NCBI RefSeq assembly: GCF_013778505.1
Contig: NZ_JAAOWU010000006.1
Span: forward strand, 124,001-188,000
Length of the DNA stretch: 64,000 bases
Source: Pseudomonas sivasensis
GTDB lineage: Bacteria; Pseudomonadota; Gammaproteobacteria; Pseudomonadales; Pseudomonadaceae
Reading direction: 5' to 3'
Of the stretch, positions 50,075-58,225 are shown piece after piece (positions within the stretch are counted from its first letter, which is position 1; every line of letters starts with the position of its first letter). The notes under the pieces were generated by a model, which made no database searches, was not told the DNA's origin, and saw nothing but the letters and a program-made list of their open reading frames with translations. The position numbers and the translations under genes were made by a program.

Positions 50075-52768
50075 ATGTTGAAAACAGGATTCACCCTGGC
50101 GCCCCTGGCGTGCGCATTGGCCCTGGGCGGCCTGGCGCTGCCAAGCCTGGTGCTGGCGCAAAACGATGCGGCCGCCGTACACAAGGTCATTGAGTTCAAT
50201 ATTCCCGCCGGGCCCCTGGATGAAGTGCTGCTGAGCATTTCCCAGCAAAGCGGCCATTCCATCGCTTTTGATCCGCCGCTGGTTGAAGGCCGCGCAAGTC
50301 GTTCGATCCAGGGCCGCTTGAGCCAGGAGCAGGCGCTGGGGATCGCCTTGAGTGGTTCACAACTGGGCTTCAGCCAGACCGCCAGTGGCGCCGTGTTGAT
50401 CCATCGCCTGACGGACACCAGTACACCTGCAGCCGCGATCAGCAGCGAACCGGCCGCGCCACGCCTTAAGTCGGTTGAAGTGATCGGCACCCGCCGTAGC
50501 GATGTCACCGCCCTGCAAAGTGCGGCACCGGTGGATGTGATCAGCAACGAACAACTGGAGCGCAGCGGCACCGATAACCTGGCTAAGGCCCTGGAAACCC
50601 TGGTGCCGTCAGTGAACTACCCGCAAGTCAACGGCACCGATGGCGTGTCGTCGCAGCGGCCGGTGTCGCTGCGCGGCTTGGCGTCTGATCAAGTGCTGGT
50701 GCTGGTCAATGGCAAGCGTCGACACGCCTCGGCATTCGTCAACACCAAGGCCACCTTGGGCCGGGGTTCCCAGGCGGTGGACTTGTCGACGATTCCAGTC
50801 AGCGCCGTCGACCATATCGAAGTGCTGCGCGATGGCGCCTCGGCCCAATACGGCTCCGACGCAATTGCCGGGGTGATCAATATCGTGCTCAAGGAGCAGG
50901 ATCACGGCGGCGCGGTGCAAAGCACCTTTGGCCAATACACCAAGGGCGATGGTTTTCGCCGCTCGGTCGGTGGCTGGACCGGTTTCACCTTGCCCGGCGA
51001 CGGCTTCCTCACCCTCAGCGGCGAGGGCCTGCGCAGCGAGCGCACTTCCACCGGCGGCACCGATGGCCGGCAGTTCTACCCAACTGCAGATGCCCGCGAA
51101 GCGGATGCCGACCGTCATTGGCGCTACGGTTCTCCGGGGCTTGAGGATTGGAACCTGGCGCTCAACACCGGCCTGTCACTCAACGATGCGGTCGACCTCT
51201 ATGGTTTCGCCACTTACCAGGACCGCACCGGTGAATCCCAGGCCACCTTTCGCCGGCCTATCGACGCCAACAACCTGGTGGCCGTGTACCCCAACGGATT
51301 CCTGCCCCTGCTCGATGTACGTTCGCGGGATGCGTCGGTCACTGGCGGGGTGAAACTCCGCGATGACAGCCTGGGCAGCTTCGATCTCAGCGCCAACTAC
51401 GGCCGCAATCGCATCGACTACCACCTCAGTGATTCGCTTAACGCCAGCCTCGGACCTGCCAGTCCCACCAGCTTCAACGCCGGCGCGTTGATCAACGAGC
51501 AAACCAACGTCGGTCTGGACCATGTGAAGGAATTCAAGGTGAGCTGGGGCGCGGGTCCACTGGTGTTTTCCAGTGGCCTGGCGTGGCGTAACGAAGCCTA
51601 TGAAGTGATCGCCGGCGACCTTGCATCCTGGACCCATGGCACGGCCCTGCCCACCCGTGCCGGCGGCGCCCAGGGTTTTCCCGGCACCCAGGACAGTGAC
51701 GAAGGCCGTTATGCACGCCATGTGTTCGGCGGCTACCTGGGCCTGGAGCAGCAGGTCACCGACAAACTGCAACTGGGCCTGGCCGGGCGCAGCGAGCACT
51801 ACGATGATTTTGGCACCACGACCACCGGCAAGTTTTCCGTACGCTACGACCTCACCCCGCAGTGGGGCCTGCGCTCGACGGTAAGCAGCGGTTACCGCGC
51901 GCCGACGTTGGGTCAGATCGGCACCTCGGCGACCCAGACCGAATTCAAGGCCGGCGACCCCACGGCCTATCAGGTCGGCACCGTCAGCGTGAACACGCCG
52001 GTAGCCCGGGCGTTGGGCGCCAGTGACCTGAAGCCGGAAAAATCCACCAGCCTGTCCCTCGGTGTGGTGTGGCAGCCGCTGGAGCGCGCGAGCGTCAGCG
52101 TCGACGCGTATCACATACGCATTCAGGACCGTATCGCCCTGTCGGAAACCCTCAGTGGCACCCAGGTCAGCCAGATCCTCGCCAGCCAAGGCTATGGCAA
52201 CTACTCCGGCGTGAGCTTTTTCACCAACGCCCTGGACACCAAGACCAGCGGCGTCGATGTGGCCGCCCACTATCGTCTGGACCTGGACGACGCCAGCCAA
52301 CTGACCCTCAACGGCGCGTTCAACTACAGCAAGACCCAGGTCACCGATATCAAAGACAACCCCGGCCCCCTCGCCGGCACCGGCATCACGTTGATCAACC
52401 GCGAAGCCCTCAGCTACGTGGAAAGTGCCTCGCCCAATACCAAGCTGATCCTGGGGGCCGACTGGCGTAAAGGCGCGTGGCAGGCGAGTTTCAACACGAT
52501 CCGCTATGGCACCTACACCCTCGATTCCAACCTCGGCGAAGCCCGCGACCAGACGTTTTCCGCGCAGTGGGTGAGCAATGCCAGCGTGTCCTACGACATC
52601 AGCCAGGCCCTCACCCTGACCCTGGGCGGCAACAATATTTTTGACAGCTACCCCGACAAGATCGACGTGGCCAACCGCTTTGTCGGTGGGCGCGTGGCCT
52701 ACCAGAGCATCTCCCCGGCCGGTGCCGAAGGCGCCTTCTACTACGTGAAAGCCGACTACCGCTTCTGA
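50075..52768 (+). CDS. TonB-dependent transducer with STN domain
   Basis: The 897-residue outer-membrane receptor has a signal peptide (1-29), an STN signalling domain (about 38-112, IEFNIPAGPLDEVLLSISQQSG), a plug (about 130-270, VEVIGTRRSDVTALQS) and a 22-strand barrel ending in Phe (VKADYRF). STN domains pass ligand binding to a FecR-type partner. CGGAG at 50061-50065 is the ribosome site. It heads a nine-gene operon; the nearest FecI/FecR is at 43637-45078, separated by the AfsA cluster. The ligand is unknown; the operon suggests an organosulfur compound or its metal complex. Confidence 0.92.
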   Translation: MLKTGFTLAPLACALALGGLALPSLVLAQNDAAAVHKVIEFNIPAGPLDEVLLSISQQSGHSIAFDPPLVEGRASRSIQGRLSQEQALGIALSGSQLGFSQTASGAVLIHRLTDTSTPAAAISSEPAAPRLKSVEVIGTRRSDVTALQSAAPVDVISNEQLERSGTDNLAKALETLVPSVNYPQVNGTDGVSSQRPVSLRGLASDQVLVLVNGKRRHASAFVNTKATLGRGSQAVDLSTIPVSAVDHIEVLRDGASAQYGSDAIAGVINIVLKEQDHGGAVQSTFGQYTKGDGFRRSVGGWTGFTLPGDGFLTLSGEGLRSERTSTGGTDGRQFYPTADAREADADRHWRYGSPGLEDWNLALNTGLSLNDAVDLYGFATYQDRTGESQATFRRPIDANNLVAVYPNGFLPLLDVRSRDASVTGGVKLRDDSLGSFDLSANYGRNRIDYHLSDSLNASLGPASPTSFNAGALINEQTNVGLDHVKEFKVSWGAGPLVFSSGLAWRNEAYEVIAGDLASWTHGTALPTRAGGAQGFPGTQDSDEGRYARHVFGGYLGLEQQVTDKLQLGLAGRSEHYDDFGTTTTGKFSVRYDLTPQWGLRSTVSSGYRAPTLGQIGTSATQTEFKAGDPTAYQVGTVSVNTPVARALGASDLKPEKSTSLSLGVVWQPLERASVSVDAYHIRIQDRIALSETLSGTQVSQILASQGYGNYSGVSFFTNALDTKTSGVDVAAHYRLDLDDASQLTLNGAFNYSKTQVTDIKDNPGPLAGTGITLINREALSYVESASPNTKLILGADWRKGAWQASFNTIRYGTYTLDSNLGEARDQTFSAQWVSNASVSYDISQALTLTLGGNNIFDSYPDKIDVANRFVGGRVAYQSISPAGAEGAFYYVKADYRF

Positions 52769-52787
52769 CCCTCATTAAGGAGTTCCC

Positions 52788-53447
52788 ATGAGCTTTGATC
52801 CTGTGCGTTTTACCCAAGAGTTCGAGCATGACTTTGCACTGGCCAAGCAGTTGCTGATCAAGCATCAGGTGCTGTCGGGCAATGAGGCGGGAAATATCAG
52901 CCTGCGTGTTCCCGGCGAAGAGCGGCTGGTGATTGCCTCGTTGAGCGGGGCTGACAGCGGTGTGGCGGCGATTGTGGATTTCGAGTTGCAGCGCAGCCAG
53001 GGCAGCCTGACTGACAACCTCAAAGAGGTGGCGGCACTGCATGTGGCGATTTATCGCGAGCGGGGCCAGGTGAATGCGGTGATTCATACGCACTCGCCGT
53101 ATCTGACGGCGTTTGCGATTGCGGGCCGGCCGTTACGGGCCCATGCCTCTCAGTTGTTGGGGATTCTGGATGAGGACCAGGAGGTGCCACTGACGGCGTG
53201 GTGGCCGCGGTATGCGCCGGAGCCGGTGGTGGCGGCGTTGCGCGAGCATCCGCGGGCGCCGGCGGCGTTGCTGGCTAATCATGGTCCGTTTGCCTGGTCC
53301 GAGCGGGGGGTGTTGGCGGTTACGCGGTTGTTGATCAATTTGGAGGAGGCGGCGTATTTGACGTTTTTGGCGCAGCAGCTCGGTACTCCGCAGCCGTTTC
53401 CCAGTGGCGCGGCGCAGCGGTCGCGGTTGGGGTGGAGTGCGACATGA
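52788..53447 (+). CDS. Class II aldolase/adducin-like protein
   Basis: The 219-residue protein has the class II aldolase fold: GNEAGNISLRVPG, the acid E80 in DNLKEVAALH, and metal-type histidines H100, H102 (AVIHTHSPY) and H165 (LLANHGPFAW). These enzymes split phosphorylated sugars or act as related lyases and epimerases. Here no sugar kinase is present. It could process a hydroxy-acid fragment. It starts 19 bases after the receptor and its stop overlaps the next start (ATGA). Confidence 0.85.
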   Translation: MSFDPVRFTQEFEHDFALAKQLLIKHQVLSGNEAGNISLRVPGEERLVIASLSGADSGVAAIVDFELQRSQGSLTDNLKEVAALHVAIYRERGQVNAVIHTHSPYLTAFAIAGRPLRAHASQLLGILDEDQEVPLTAWWPRYAPEPVVAALREHPRAPAALLANHGPFAWSERGVLAVTRLLINLEEAAYLTFLAQQLGTPQPFPSGAAQRSRLGWSAT

Positions 53448-54565
53448 GCGGTGTTGCGACTGACACGGCACGGTCTGGATTTGGGAGGGGTGGTGCGACG
53501 ATTCGACTGGCTTTCGGTCGTGGGTTATCGGTGTGCATATCCGTTGCTGCGGTAACGGCGGCTTTGGGTTCCGCTCTTACAGCGGCTCACTTTTGGAAGA
53601 GCCCAAACGTAAGCAAAAGGCTCTCGCCCCACCACTCGGTGCCTCGCCTAGGCTCGGCATGCCCTCACTCCGGCCAGCGTGGTCGACGGGGCGCTGTAGA
53701 TCAAAAGCCAGGTCAAAAGCCGGATCAAAAGCATCGCTTTGCGGGCTTCCGGCCGGGTGGGTTGGTTGCGGCGGTGCTTGCTTTCAGTGTGCTTTCGGCT
53801 CACGCCGAGGTTTTGCTCGAACGGGCTCAATCCCGTGGCACGCTCAATGTCTGCACCAGTGATGAGTTTCCTCCGTTCAAGATGCTGGATGCCCAGGGCA
53901 AGCCCAGTGGGTTGATCATGGATTTGATTGTTGATCTGCAGCAGCAGTTGTCTGCTCGGGTCGGTCAACCGTTGAAGTTGTCGTTGGTGCAGGTCAATCC
54001 GCTCAATCGTTTGTTGTTTCTCGATCAGGGACGTTGCGAGGTGTTGGTGACGTCCTTGTTGGACACGCCAGCCCGGCGTCGGGAAGTGGATTTTGCCAGT
54101 CCGGGGTTTTATAGCTCGGCGGCCACGGTGTTTGCGCCGAAAAGTACGGCGGTGCCCGATTGGGAAAGTCTGCGCGGCAAGACGCTCTGCGCGCCGGCCA
54201 CAAGTGTGTGGGTGCGGCCATTCGAAAGCCGCTACGGCGTGCAGTTCGCGTCGTTTAACGGCACCGCCGAGGTGCGCAAGGCGGTGGCTGACAGTCGCTG
54301 CCTGGGGGCGATGGGGGATGATGCGTTGTACAGCGCCCTCGCCCGTCAACCTGAGTGGGCCGACTACGAGGTCAAGCTGCCGGGGCAGGCACCGGCGCCG
54401 TGGGGGATTGCCCTGCGCAAGGGCCAGCCGGAGTTGTTGGCGGCGGTGTCGAACATTGTCGAAGGCTGGCATGCCAAGGGTCTGATCATCGCCTTGGAGC
54501 AGCGTTACGGTCTGGCGCCGAATGCCTGGGTCGCGCAGCAGCATGCGCAGGCACGCCATGAGTGA
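53444..54565 (+). CDS. ABC amino-acid substrate-binding protein with repeat insertion
   Basis: The mature part (from about residue 125) is a family 3 solute-binding protein: AEVLLERAQSRGTLNVCTSDEFPPFK, then a two-lobed domain with STAVPDWESLRGKTLCAPA. The 373-residue frame has about 100 odd residues before the hydrophobic signal core (LVAAVLAFSVLSAHA, near 107-121). The odd part is encoded by a dispersed repeat inserted in frame after the original start, which overlaps the aldolase stop (ATGA at 53444). Reinitiation at the TTG 53762 is an alternative. Export may be impaired. It matches the two permeases that follow. Confidence 0.85.
   Translation: MSGVATDTARSGFGRGGATIRLAFGRGLSVCISVAAVTAALGSALTAAHFWKSPNVSKRLSPHHSVPRLGSACPHSGQRGRRGAVDQKPGQKPDQKHRFAGFRPGGLVAAVLAFSVLSAHAEVLLERAQSRGTLNVCTSDEFPPFKMLDAQGKPSGLIMDLIVDLQQQLSARVGQPLKLSLVQVNPLNRLLFLDQGRCEVLVTSLLDTPARRREVDFASPGFYSSAATVFAPKSTAVPDWESLRGKTLCAPATSVWVRPFESRYGVQFASFNGTAEVRKAVADSRCLGAMGDDALYSALARQPEWADYEVKLPGQAPAPWGIALRKGQPELLAAVSNIVEGWHAKGLIIALEQRYGLAPNAWVAQQHAQARHE
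53517..53740. repeat. Dispersed fluorescens-group repeat inserted in coding sequence
   Basis: The sequence contains the hairpin arms GCTCTTACAGCGG...GGAAGAGC, the stretch CCCCACCACTCGGTGCCTCG and a set of GGTCAAAAGC/GGATCAAAAGC direct repeats near the end. I recognise this from memory as a repeat family of Pseudomonas fluorescens-group genomes; no other copy is in the window to prove it. It keeps the reading frame open in the solute-binding-protein gene. Confidence 0.65.
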
Positions 54566-55295
54566 GGTCAACCTGCGCCTGTGGCTGGAACAGCATGGCC
54601 TGTCGCTGAGCATCGTCTGGGACCCGATGGACCGTCAGCGTTTTCTGCTGGGCCTGGGCCTGACCTTGCTGTTGTCACTGGCAAGTATCGCGCTGTCGCT
54701 GTTGATCGGTGTCGTCGGCGCCGCCGGCCTGGGTTCGCGCCAAGGTCTGTGGCGCGGGATCAGCGGCGCGTACGTGGCGTTGTTTCGCAACACGCCGCTG
54801 TTGGTGCAGTTGTTCTTTTTCTACTTCGGCGTCGGTGCGTTACTGCCGTTGGTGGACGGGGTGCGCCTGCTCAACGGCACGCAGTGGGCGATCATTGTGA
54901 TCGCCCTGCACAGCGGCGCGTTCCAGGCAGTGAACCTGCGCGCCGGGATTGATGGGGTGCCACGCGCCACGCTCCAGGCGGCCGCCGCCCTGGGTATGCA
55001 GGAGCGCACCGTGCTGCGCCATATCGTGCTGCCGCTGGCGCTGCGCAATAGCCTGCCGGCGATGGGCAATACGGTGGTGCAGACCATCAAGTCCACCTCC
55101 ATCGCCTACGCGATCGCGGTGCCGGAGTTGCTCTATGCGAGCAACCGAATCTGGTCGGATAACTTCAACGTCGCCGAGATGATGCAAGTGCTGTTGCTGG
55201 TCTGGCTGTTGTTGATCGGCCTCAGCAGTTGGCTGTTGCGCCGCCTGGAGTATCACCTGCGCCTGCCGGGCCAGGAGTTGCCGAATGCTGTCTGA
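54558..55295 (+). CDS. Amino-acid ABC transporter permease (first)
   Basis: This 245-residue His/Glu/Gln/Arg/opine-family permease has about five membrane segments. The marks are AYVALFRNTPLLVQLFFFYFG and the coupling loop LQAAAALGMQERTVLRHIVLPLALR. It overlaps the upstream and downstream genes by 8 and 11 bases. The frame from 54522 is an extension without ribosome site. Confidence 0.92.
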   Translation: MSEVNLRLWLEQHGLSLSIVWDPMDRQRFLLGLGLTLLLSLASIALSLLIGVVGAAGLGSRQGLWRGISGAYVALFRNTPLLVQLFFFYFGVGALLPLVDGVRLLNGTQWAIIVIALHSGAFQAVNLRAGIDGVPRATLQAAAALGMQERTVLRHIVLPLALRNSLPAMGNTVVQTIKSTSIAYAIAVPELLYASNRIWSDNFNVAEMMQVLLLVWLLLIGLSSWLLRRLEYHLRLPGQELPNAV

Positions 55296-55962
55296 ACCTT
55301 CGCCACTGATGCTGCTGTGGCAGTGGGCCCCGGCGCTGCTGCAAGGCTTTGGCCTGAATATCCTGATGGGCGTCACCGCCATGTTGGTGGCGACGGTCTT
55401 CGGCGTCCTGCTTGGCAGCCTGCAAGTCAGTGCTCGCCCGGCTCTGCGCCGTGGTGCCGGACATCTGAGCCGTTTGCTGCGCAACCTGCCCTGGCTGGTG
55501 GTGATGTTTTACGTGGCCTACTTGCTGCCTTACGAAGTGCAGTGGGCCGGGCGCTGGTGGCAGTTGCCGGACTGGCTGAAAGTCGCGCTGGGCCTGGCGT
55601 TGCCCGCCATCGGCTACGTCTCGGAGATTGTGCGCGGAGGCGTGTACGCGGTGCCGTCGGGCCAGTGGGAGGCCGCCCAGGCCTTGGGGCTGCGCCACGG
55701 CCAGGCCCTGCGCTACGTGATCATTCCGCAGACCCTGCCAAGCCTGGTAGCGCCGTGGATGAACCTGTATTGCGCGGTGACCATGTCCACTTCCCTGGCC
55801 AATCTGCTGGGGGTGGAAGAGCTGATGACCACCCTGCAATCGCACCTCTCCAGCCAATTGCGCAGCGACCTGCTGCTGCCCGCCTATGGCGTGGTGTTTA
55901 TCGCGTTCTTTCTCTACATCTATCCCCTTTCACGCTGGGCCAAACGGCTGGAACGCCGATGA
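55285..55962 (+). CDS. Amino-acid ABC transporter permease (second)
   Basis: This is the partner permease, 225 residues with about five membrane segments and the coupling loop EAAQALGLRHGQALRYVIIPQTLP. No ATP-binding gene for this transporter occurs in the window, so the pair must recruit an ATPase from elsewhere. The stop overlaps the C-S lyase start (ATGA). Confidence 0.92.
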   Translation: MLSEPSPLMLLWQWAPALLQGFGLNILMGVTAMLVATVFGVLLGSLQVSARPALRRGAGHLSRLLRNLPWLVVMFYVAYLLPYEVQWAGRWWQLPDWLKVALGLALPAIGYVSEIVRGGVYAVPSGQWEAAQALGLRHGQALRYVIIPQTLPSLVAPWMNLYCAVTMSTSLANLLGVEELMTTLQSHLSSQLRSDLLLPAYGVVFIAFFLYIYPLSRWAKRLERR

Positions 55963-57173
55963 GCCTTTCGACGAGTACCACGACCATGCGCGACGACACC
56001 CTGTTGACCCACCTCGGCCGTGATCCGGCCAACCATGCCGGTACCGTCAACACCCCGGTGTATCGCAGCTCGACCTTTATCTGGCCCGACACCAGCACCC
56101 TGACAAACCACCTCCAGCAGGCCGATGACCCGCACTACCGCGGGCATATCTATGGACGTAACGGCAACCCCACCACCGCCGCGTTCGAAGACGCCGTGGC
56201 CGAATTGGAGGGAGGCTTTCGAGGGCTGATCATGCCCAGCGGCCTGGCGGCGATTGTCGGTGCGGTGTTGGCCGTGGCGCGGGCCGGCGACCATATTCTG
56301 GTCACCGACAACTGCTACTGGCATGCGCGCCAGGTGTTCGACCAAATCCTGCCGCGCTATGGCATCCAGGCCAGCTATTTCGCGCCGATGCTCGGCGCGG
56401 ATATCGCCGGCTTGCTGCGCCCGAATACACGCCTGGTGTATGCCGAAGCGCCCGGTTCAAGTACGTTCGAAGTGCAGGATATTCCCGCCCTCGCCCACGC
56501 GGCCCACGCCCATGGCGCGCTGCTGATGCTCGATAACACCTGGGCCACGCCGCTGTTTTTCAAGGCGTTTGAACACGGCGTGGATATCTCGATCCATGCC
56601 GCCACCAAGTACCTGGTGGGCCACAGCGACGCGATGCTCGGCGTGATCGTCACCACGCAAGCGCTTTACCCCGGCGTGCGCGAAACCGTGCGTCAGCTGG
56701 GCTATATCGCCAGTGCCGACGACGCCTACCTGGGCCTGCGTGGCCTTCGCACCCTCGGCGTGCGCCTGCGCCAGCACGAGCGCTCGGCACTGACCGTTGC
56801 GCAGTGGTTGCTACAGCGTCCGCAAGTCGCCCAAGTGCTGCATCCGGCCTTACCGGGCGCGACGGGACACGACGTGTTCAAACGCGACTTTCTCGGTTCC
56901 ACCGGCCTGTTCGGCGTGGTGCTCAAACCCATCTCAGAACCGCAAACCAAAAGCTTTCTGGAAAGCCTTCGGCTGTTCGCCATGGGCGCCAGTTGGGGCG
57001 GTTTCGAAAGCCTGATCCGCCAGCAGCAACGCCACCCTTCGGCCCAGATTGAACCCGGCGTGTTGCTGCGCCTGCACGTGGGCCTTGAAGCCGTCGAAGA
57101 CCTGATCGCCGACCTGCAACAAGGCCTTGAACGCCTGACTGTCACCCCACCTGCCCCAAGGAGTCTGCCATGA
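55959..57173 (+). CDS. PLP-dependent cystathionine beta-lyase/C-S lyase
   Basis: The 404-residue enzyme is of the Cys/Met metabolism PLP family (MetC-like). PLP Lys is K217 in SIHAATKYLVGHSDAM, and VYRSSTFIWPD, YGRNGNPTT and MLDNTWATPLFF are typical. Such enzymes cleave the C-S bond of cystathionine or other cysteine S-conjugates to a thiol, pyruvate and ammonia. In this operon the substrate is more likely a transported S-conjugate than cystathionine. It is cytoplasmic. The next gene overlaps by four bases. Confidence 0.9.
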   Translation: MSLSTSTTTMRDDTLLTHLGRDPANHAGTVNTPVYRSSTFIWPDTSTLTNHLQQADDPHYRGHIYGRNGNPTTAAFEDAVAELEGGFRGLIMPSGLAAIVGAVLAVARAGDHILVTDNCYWHARQVFDQILPRYGIQASYFAPMLGADIAGLLRPNTRLVYAEAPGSSTFEVQDIPALAHAAHAHGALLMLDNTWATPLFFKAFEHGVDISIHAATKYLVGHSDAMLGVIVTTQALYPGVRETVRQLGYIASADDAYLGLRGLRTLGVRLRQHERSALTVAQWLLQRPQVAQVLHPALPGATGHDVFKRDFLGSTGLFGVVLKPISEPQTKSFLESLRLFAMGASWGGFESLIRQQQRHPSAQIEPGVLLRLHVGLEAVEDLIADLQQGLERLTVTPPAPRSLP

Positions 57174-58204
57174 GCCAAACACTGCCCACCCACTACAGCA
57201 TTTGCCCGCTGCTGGTCGCGTCCAACATCGCCGTGGAACTCGGCTGGCTGGATGAGGAATACCAGCGCGTCGGTGCCGAAGCGATCTACCTGCGCTCGCT
57301 GCCCGATAACCAGGGTTGGCTGCCGCACTTCACCCATGGCGAGTCGCGGTTGATTCGTGACGGCGGCGCCGTGCCCGCCCTGTGGGCCCGTGCGGACCAG
57401 GCCGACACGCTGCTGGTGGCCACCACCGCGAGCCAATGCGCCGGGCAGATTCTGGTACGCGCCGACGGGCGTATCCGCCAGGTCGCGGACCTATTCGGCA
57501 AACGCATCGGCGTCCCGGTCAGCCGTAACAAGGCGCGGGTGGATGTGCTCAAGGCGCTCGCCGAGCATGGCCTGTTCAATGCGCTGCAACTGGCCGGACT
57601 GGAGCCGTCTCAAGTGCGGCTGATCGAGCTGGAGGACGAAGGCGATCCCCACACTTTGCAGCCGGCCGCGCGGCCATCGGCGTTCTGGGCGCAATTGCAC
57701 GGCCTGCACGGCAAGCCGGGCCAGGAAGTCCGTGCATTGGCTGAAGGCCGTGTGGAGGCGGTGCATATCGCCGCGGGGCACGTGCCGGCGTTGCTCGCCA
57801 GCGGTGAATTCACGGTGATCGAAGACCTGGAGCGCTACCCCGACTGGACCCTGAAAAACCACAACGGCCCCTACGCCACCACCGTCAACCGTGCCTTTGC
57901 CGAACAACACCCCCAGGTAGTCGTGGCGTTCCTGCGTGCGGCGATCCGCGCGGGGCGCTGGATCAACCAGCACCGCGAGGCCGCCGCTGAGTTGTTCACC
58001 CGCGTGACGTTCCTGCCGGATGCCGGGTTTATCCGCCAGGCCATCGCCGAGCTGGATTTTGTACCGCAACTGGGCCCGCAGAACCTCGCCGCGCTGGAGC
58101 TGAAAAAGGATTTCCTGGTGCAGCGCGGTTTCTTGCAGAACGACTTCAGCGTGCATGAGTGGGCCCGGCCCGACTTCCTCGCCCAGGCCCACGCCGGGCT
58201 CTAA
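57170..58204 (+). CDS. DszB-like sulfinate desulfinase
   Basis: The 344-residue protein has the periplasmic-binding-protein fold but no signal peptide, so it is cytoplasmic. It resembles DszB (2'-hydroxybiphenyl-2-sulfinate desulfinase). The DszB active-site residues C27, H60 and R70 correspond to C12 (HYSICPL), H53 (LPHFTH) and R63 (LIRDGGAVPAL); the His-Arg spacing of 10 and the following GG are kept. The end EWARPDFL matches DszB. It would release sulfite from a sulfinate. The alternative is an SsuA/NMT1-like binding protein, but the lack of a signal and the conserved triad argue for the enzyme. Confidence 0.8.
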   Translation: MSQTLPTHYSICPLLVASNIAVELGWLDEEYQRVGAEAIYLRSLPDNQGWLPHFTHGESRLIRDGGAVPALWARADQADTLLVATTASQCAGQILVRADGRIRQVADLFGKRIGVPVSRNKARVDVLKALAEHGLFNALQLAGLEPSQVRLIELEDEGDPHTLQPAARPSAFWAQLHGLHGKPGQEVRALAEGRVEAVHIAAGHVPALLASGEFTVIEDLERYPDWTLKNHNGPYATTVNRAFAEQHPQVVVAFLRAAIRAGRWINQHREAAAELFTRVTFLPDAGFIRQAIAELDFVPQLGPQNLAALELKKDFLVQRGFLQNDFSVHEWARPDFLAQAHAGL

Positions 58205-58225
58205 CATTCCAACCAAGGACGAACA

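Noticed and set aside
53432..53761. Long N-terminal extension of the binding protein as an original part of the gene
   Set aside because: The coding matches a known repeat-type sequence with palindromic arms and direct repeats rather than a protein domain.
57170..58204. Annotation as a plain periplasmic taurine/nitrate binding protein
   Set aside because: No signal peptide, and the C12/H53/R63 pattern matches the DszB active site.
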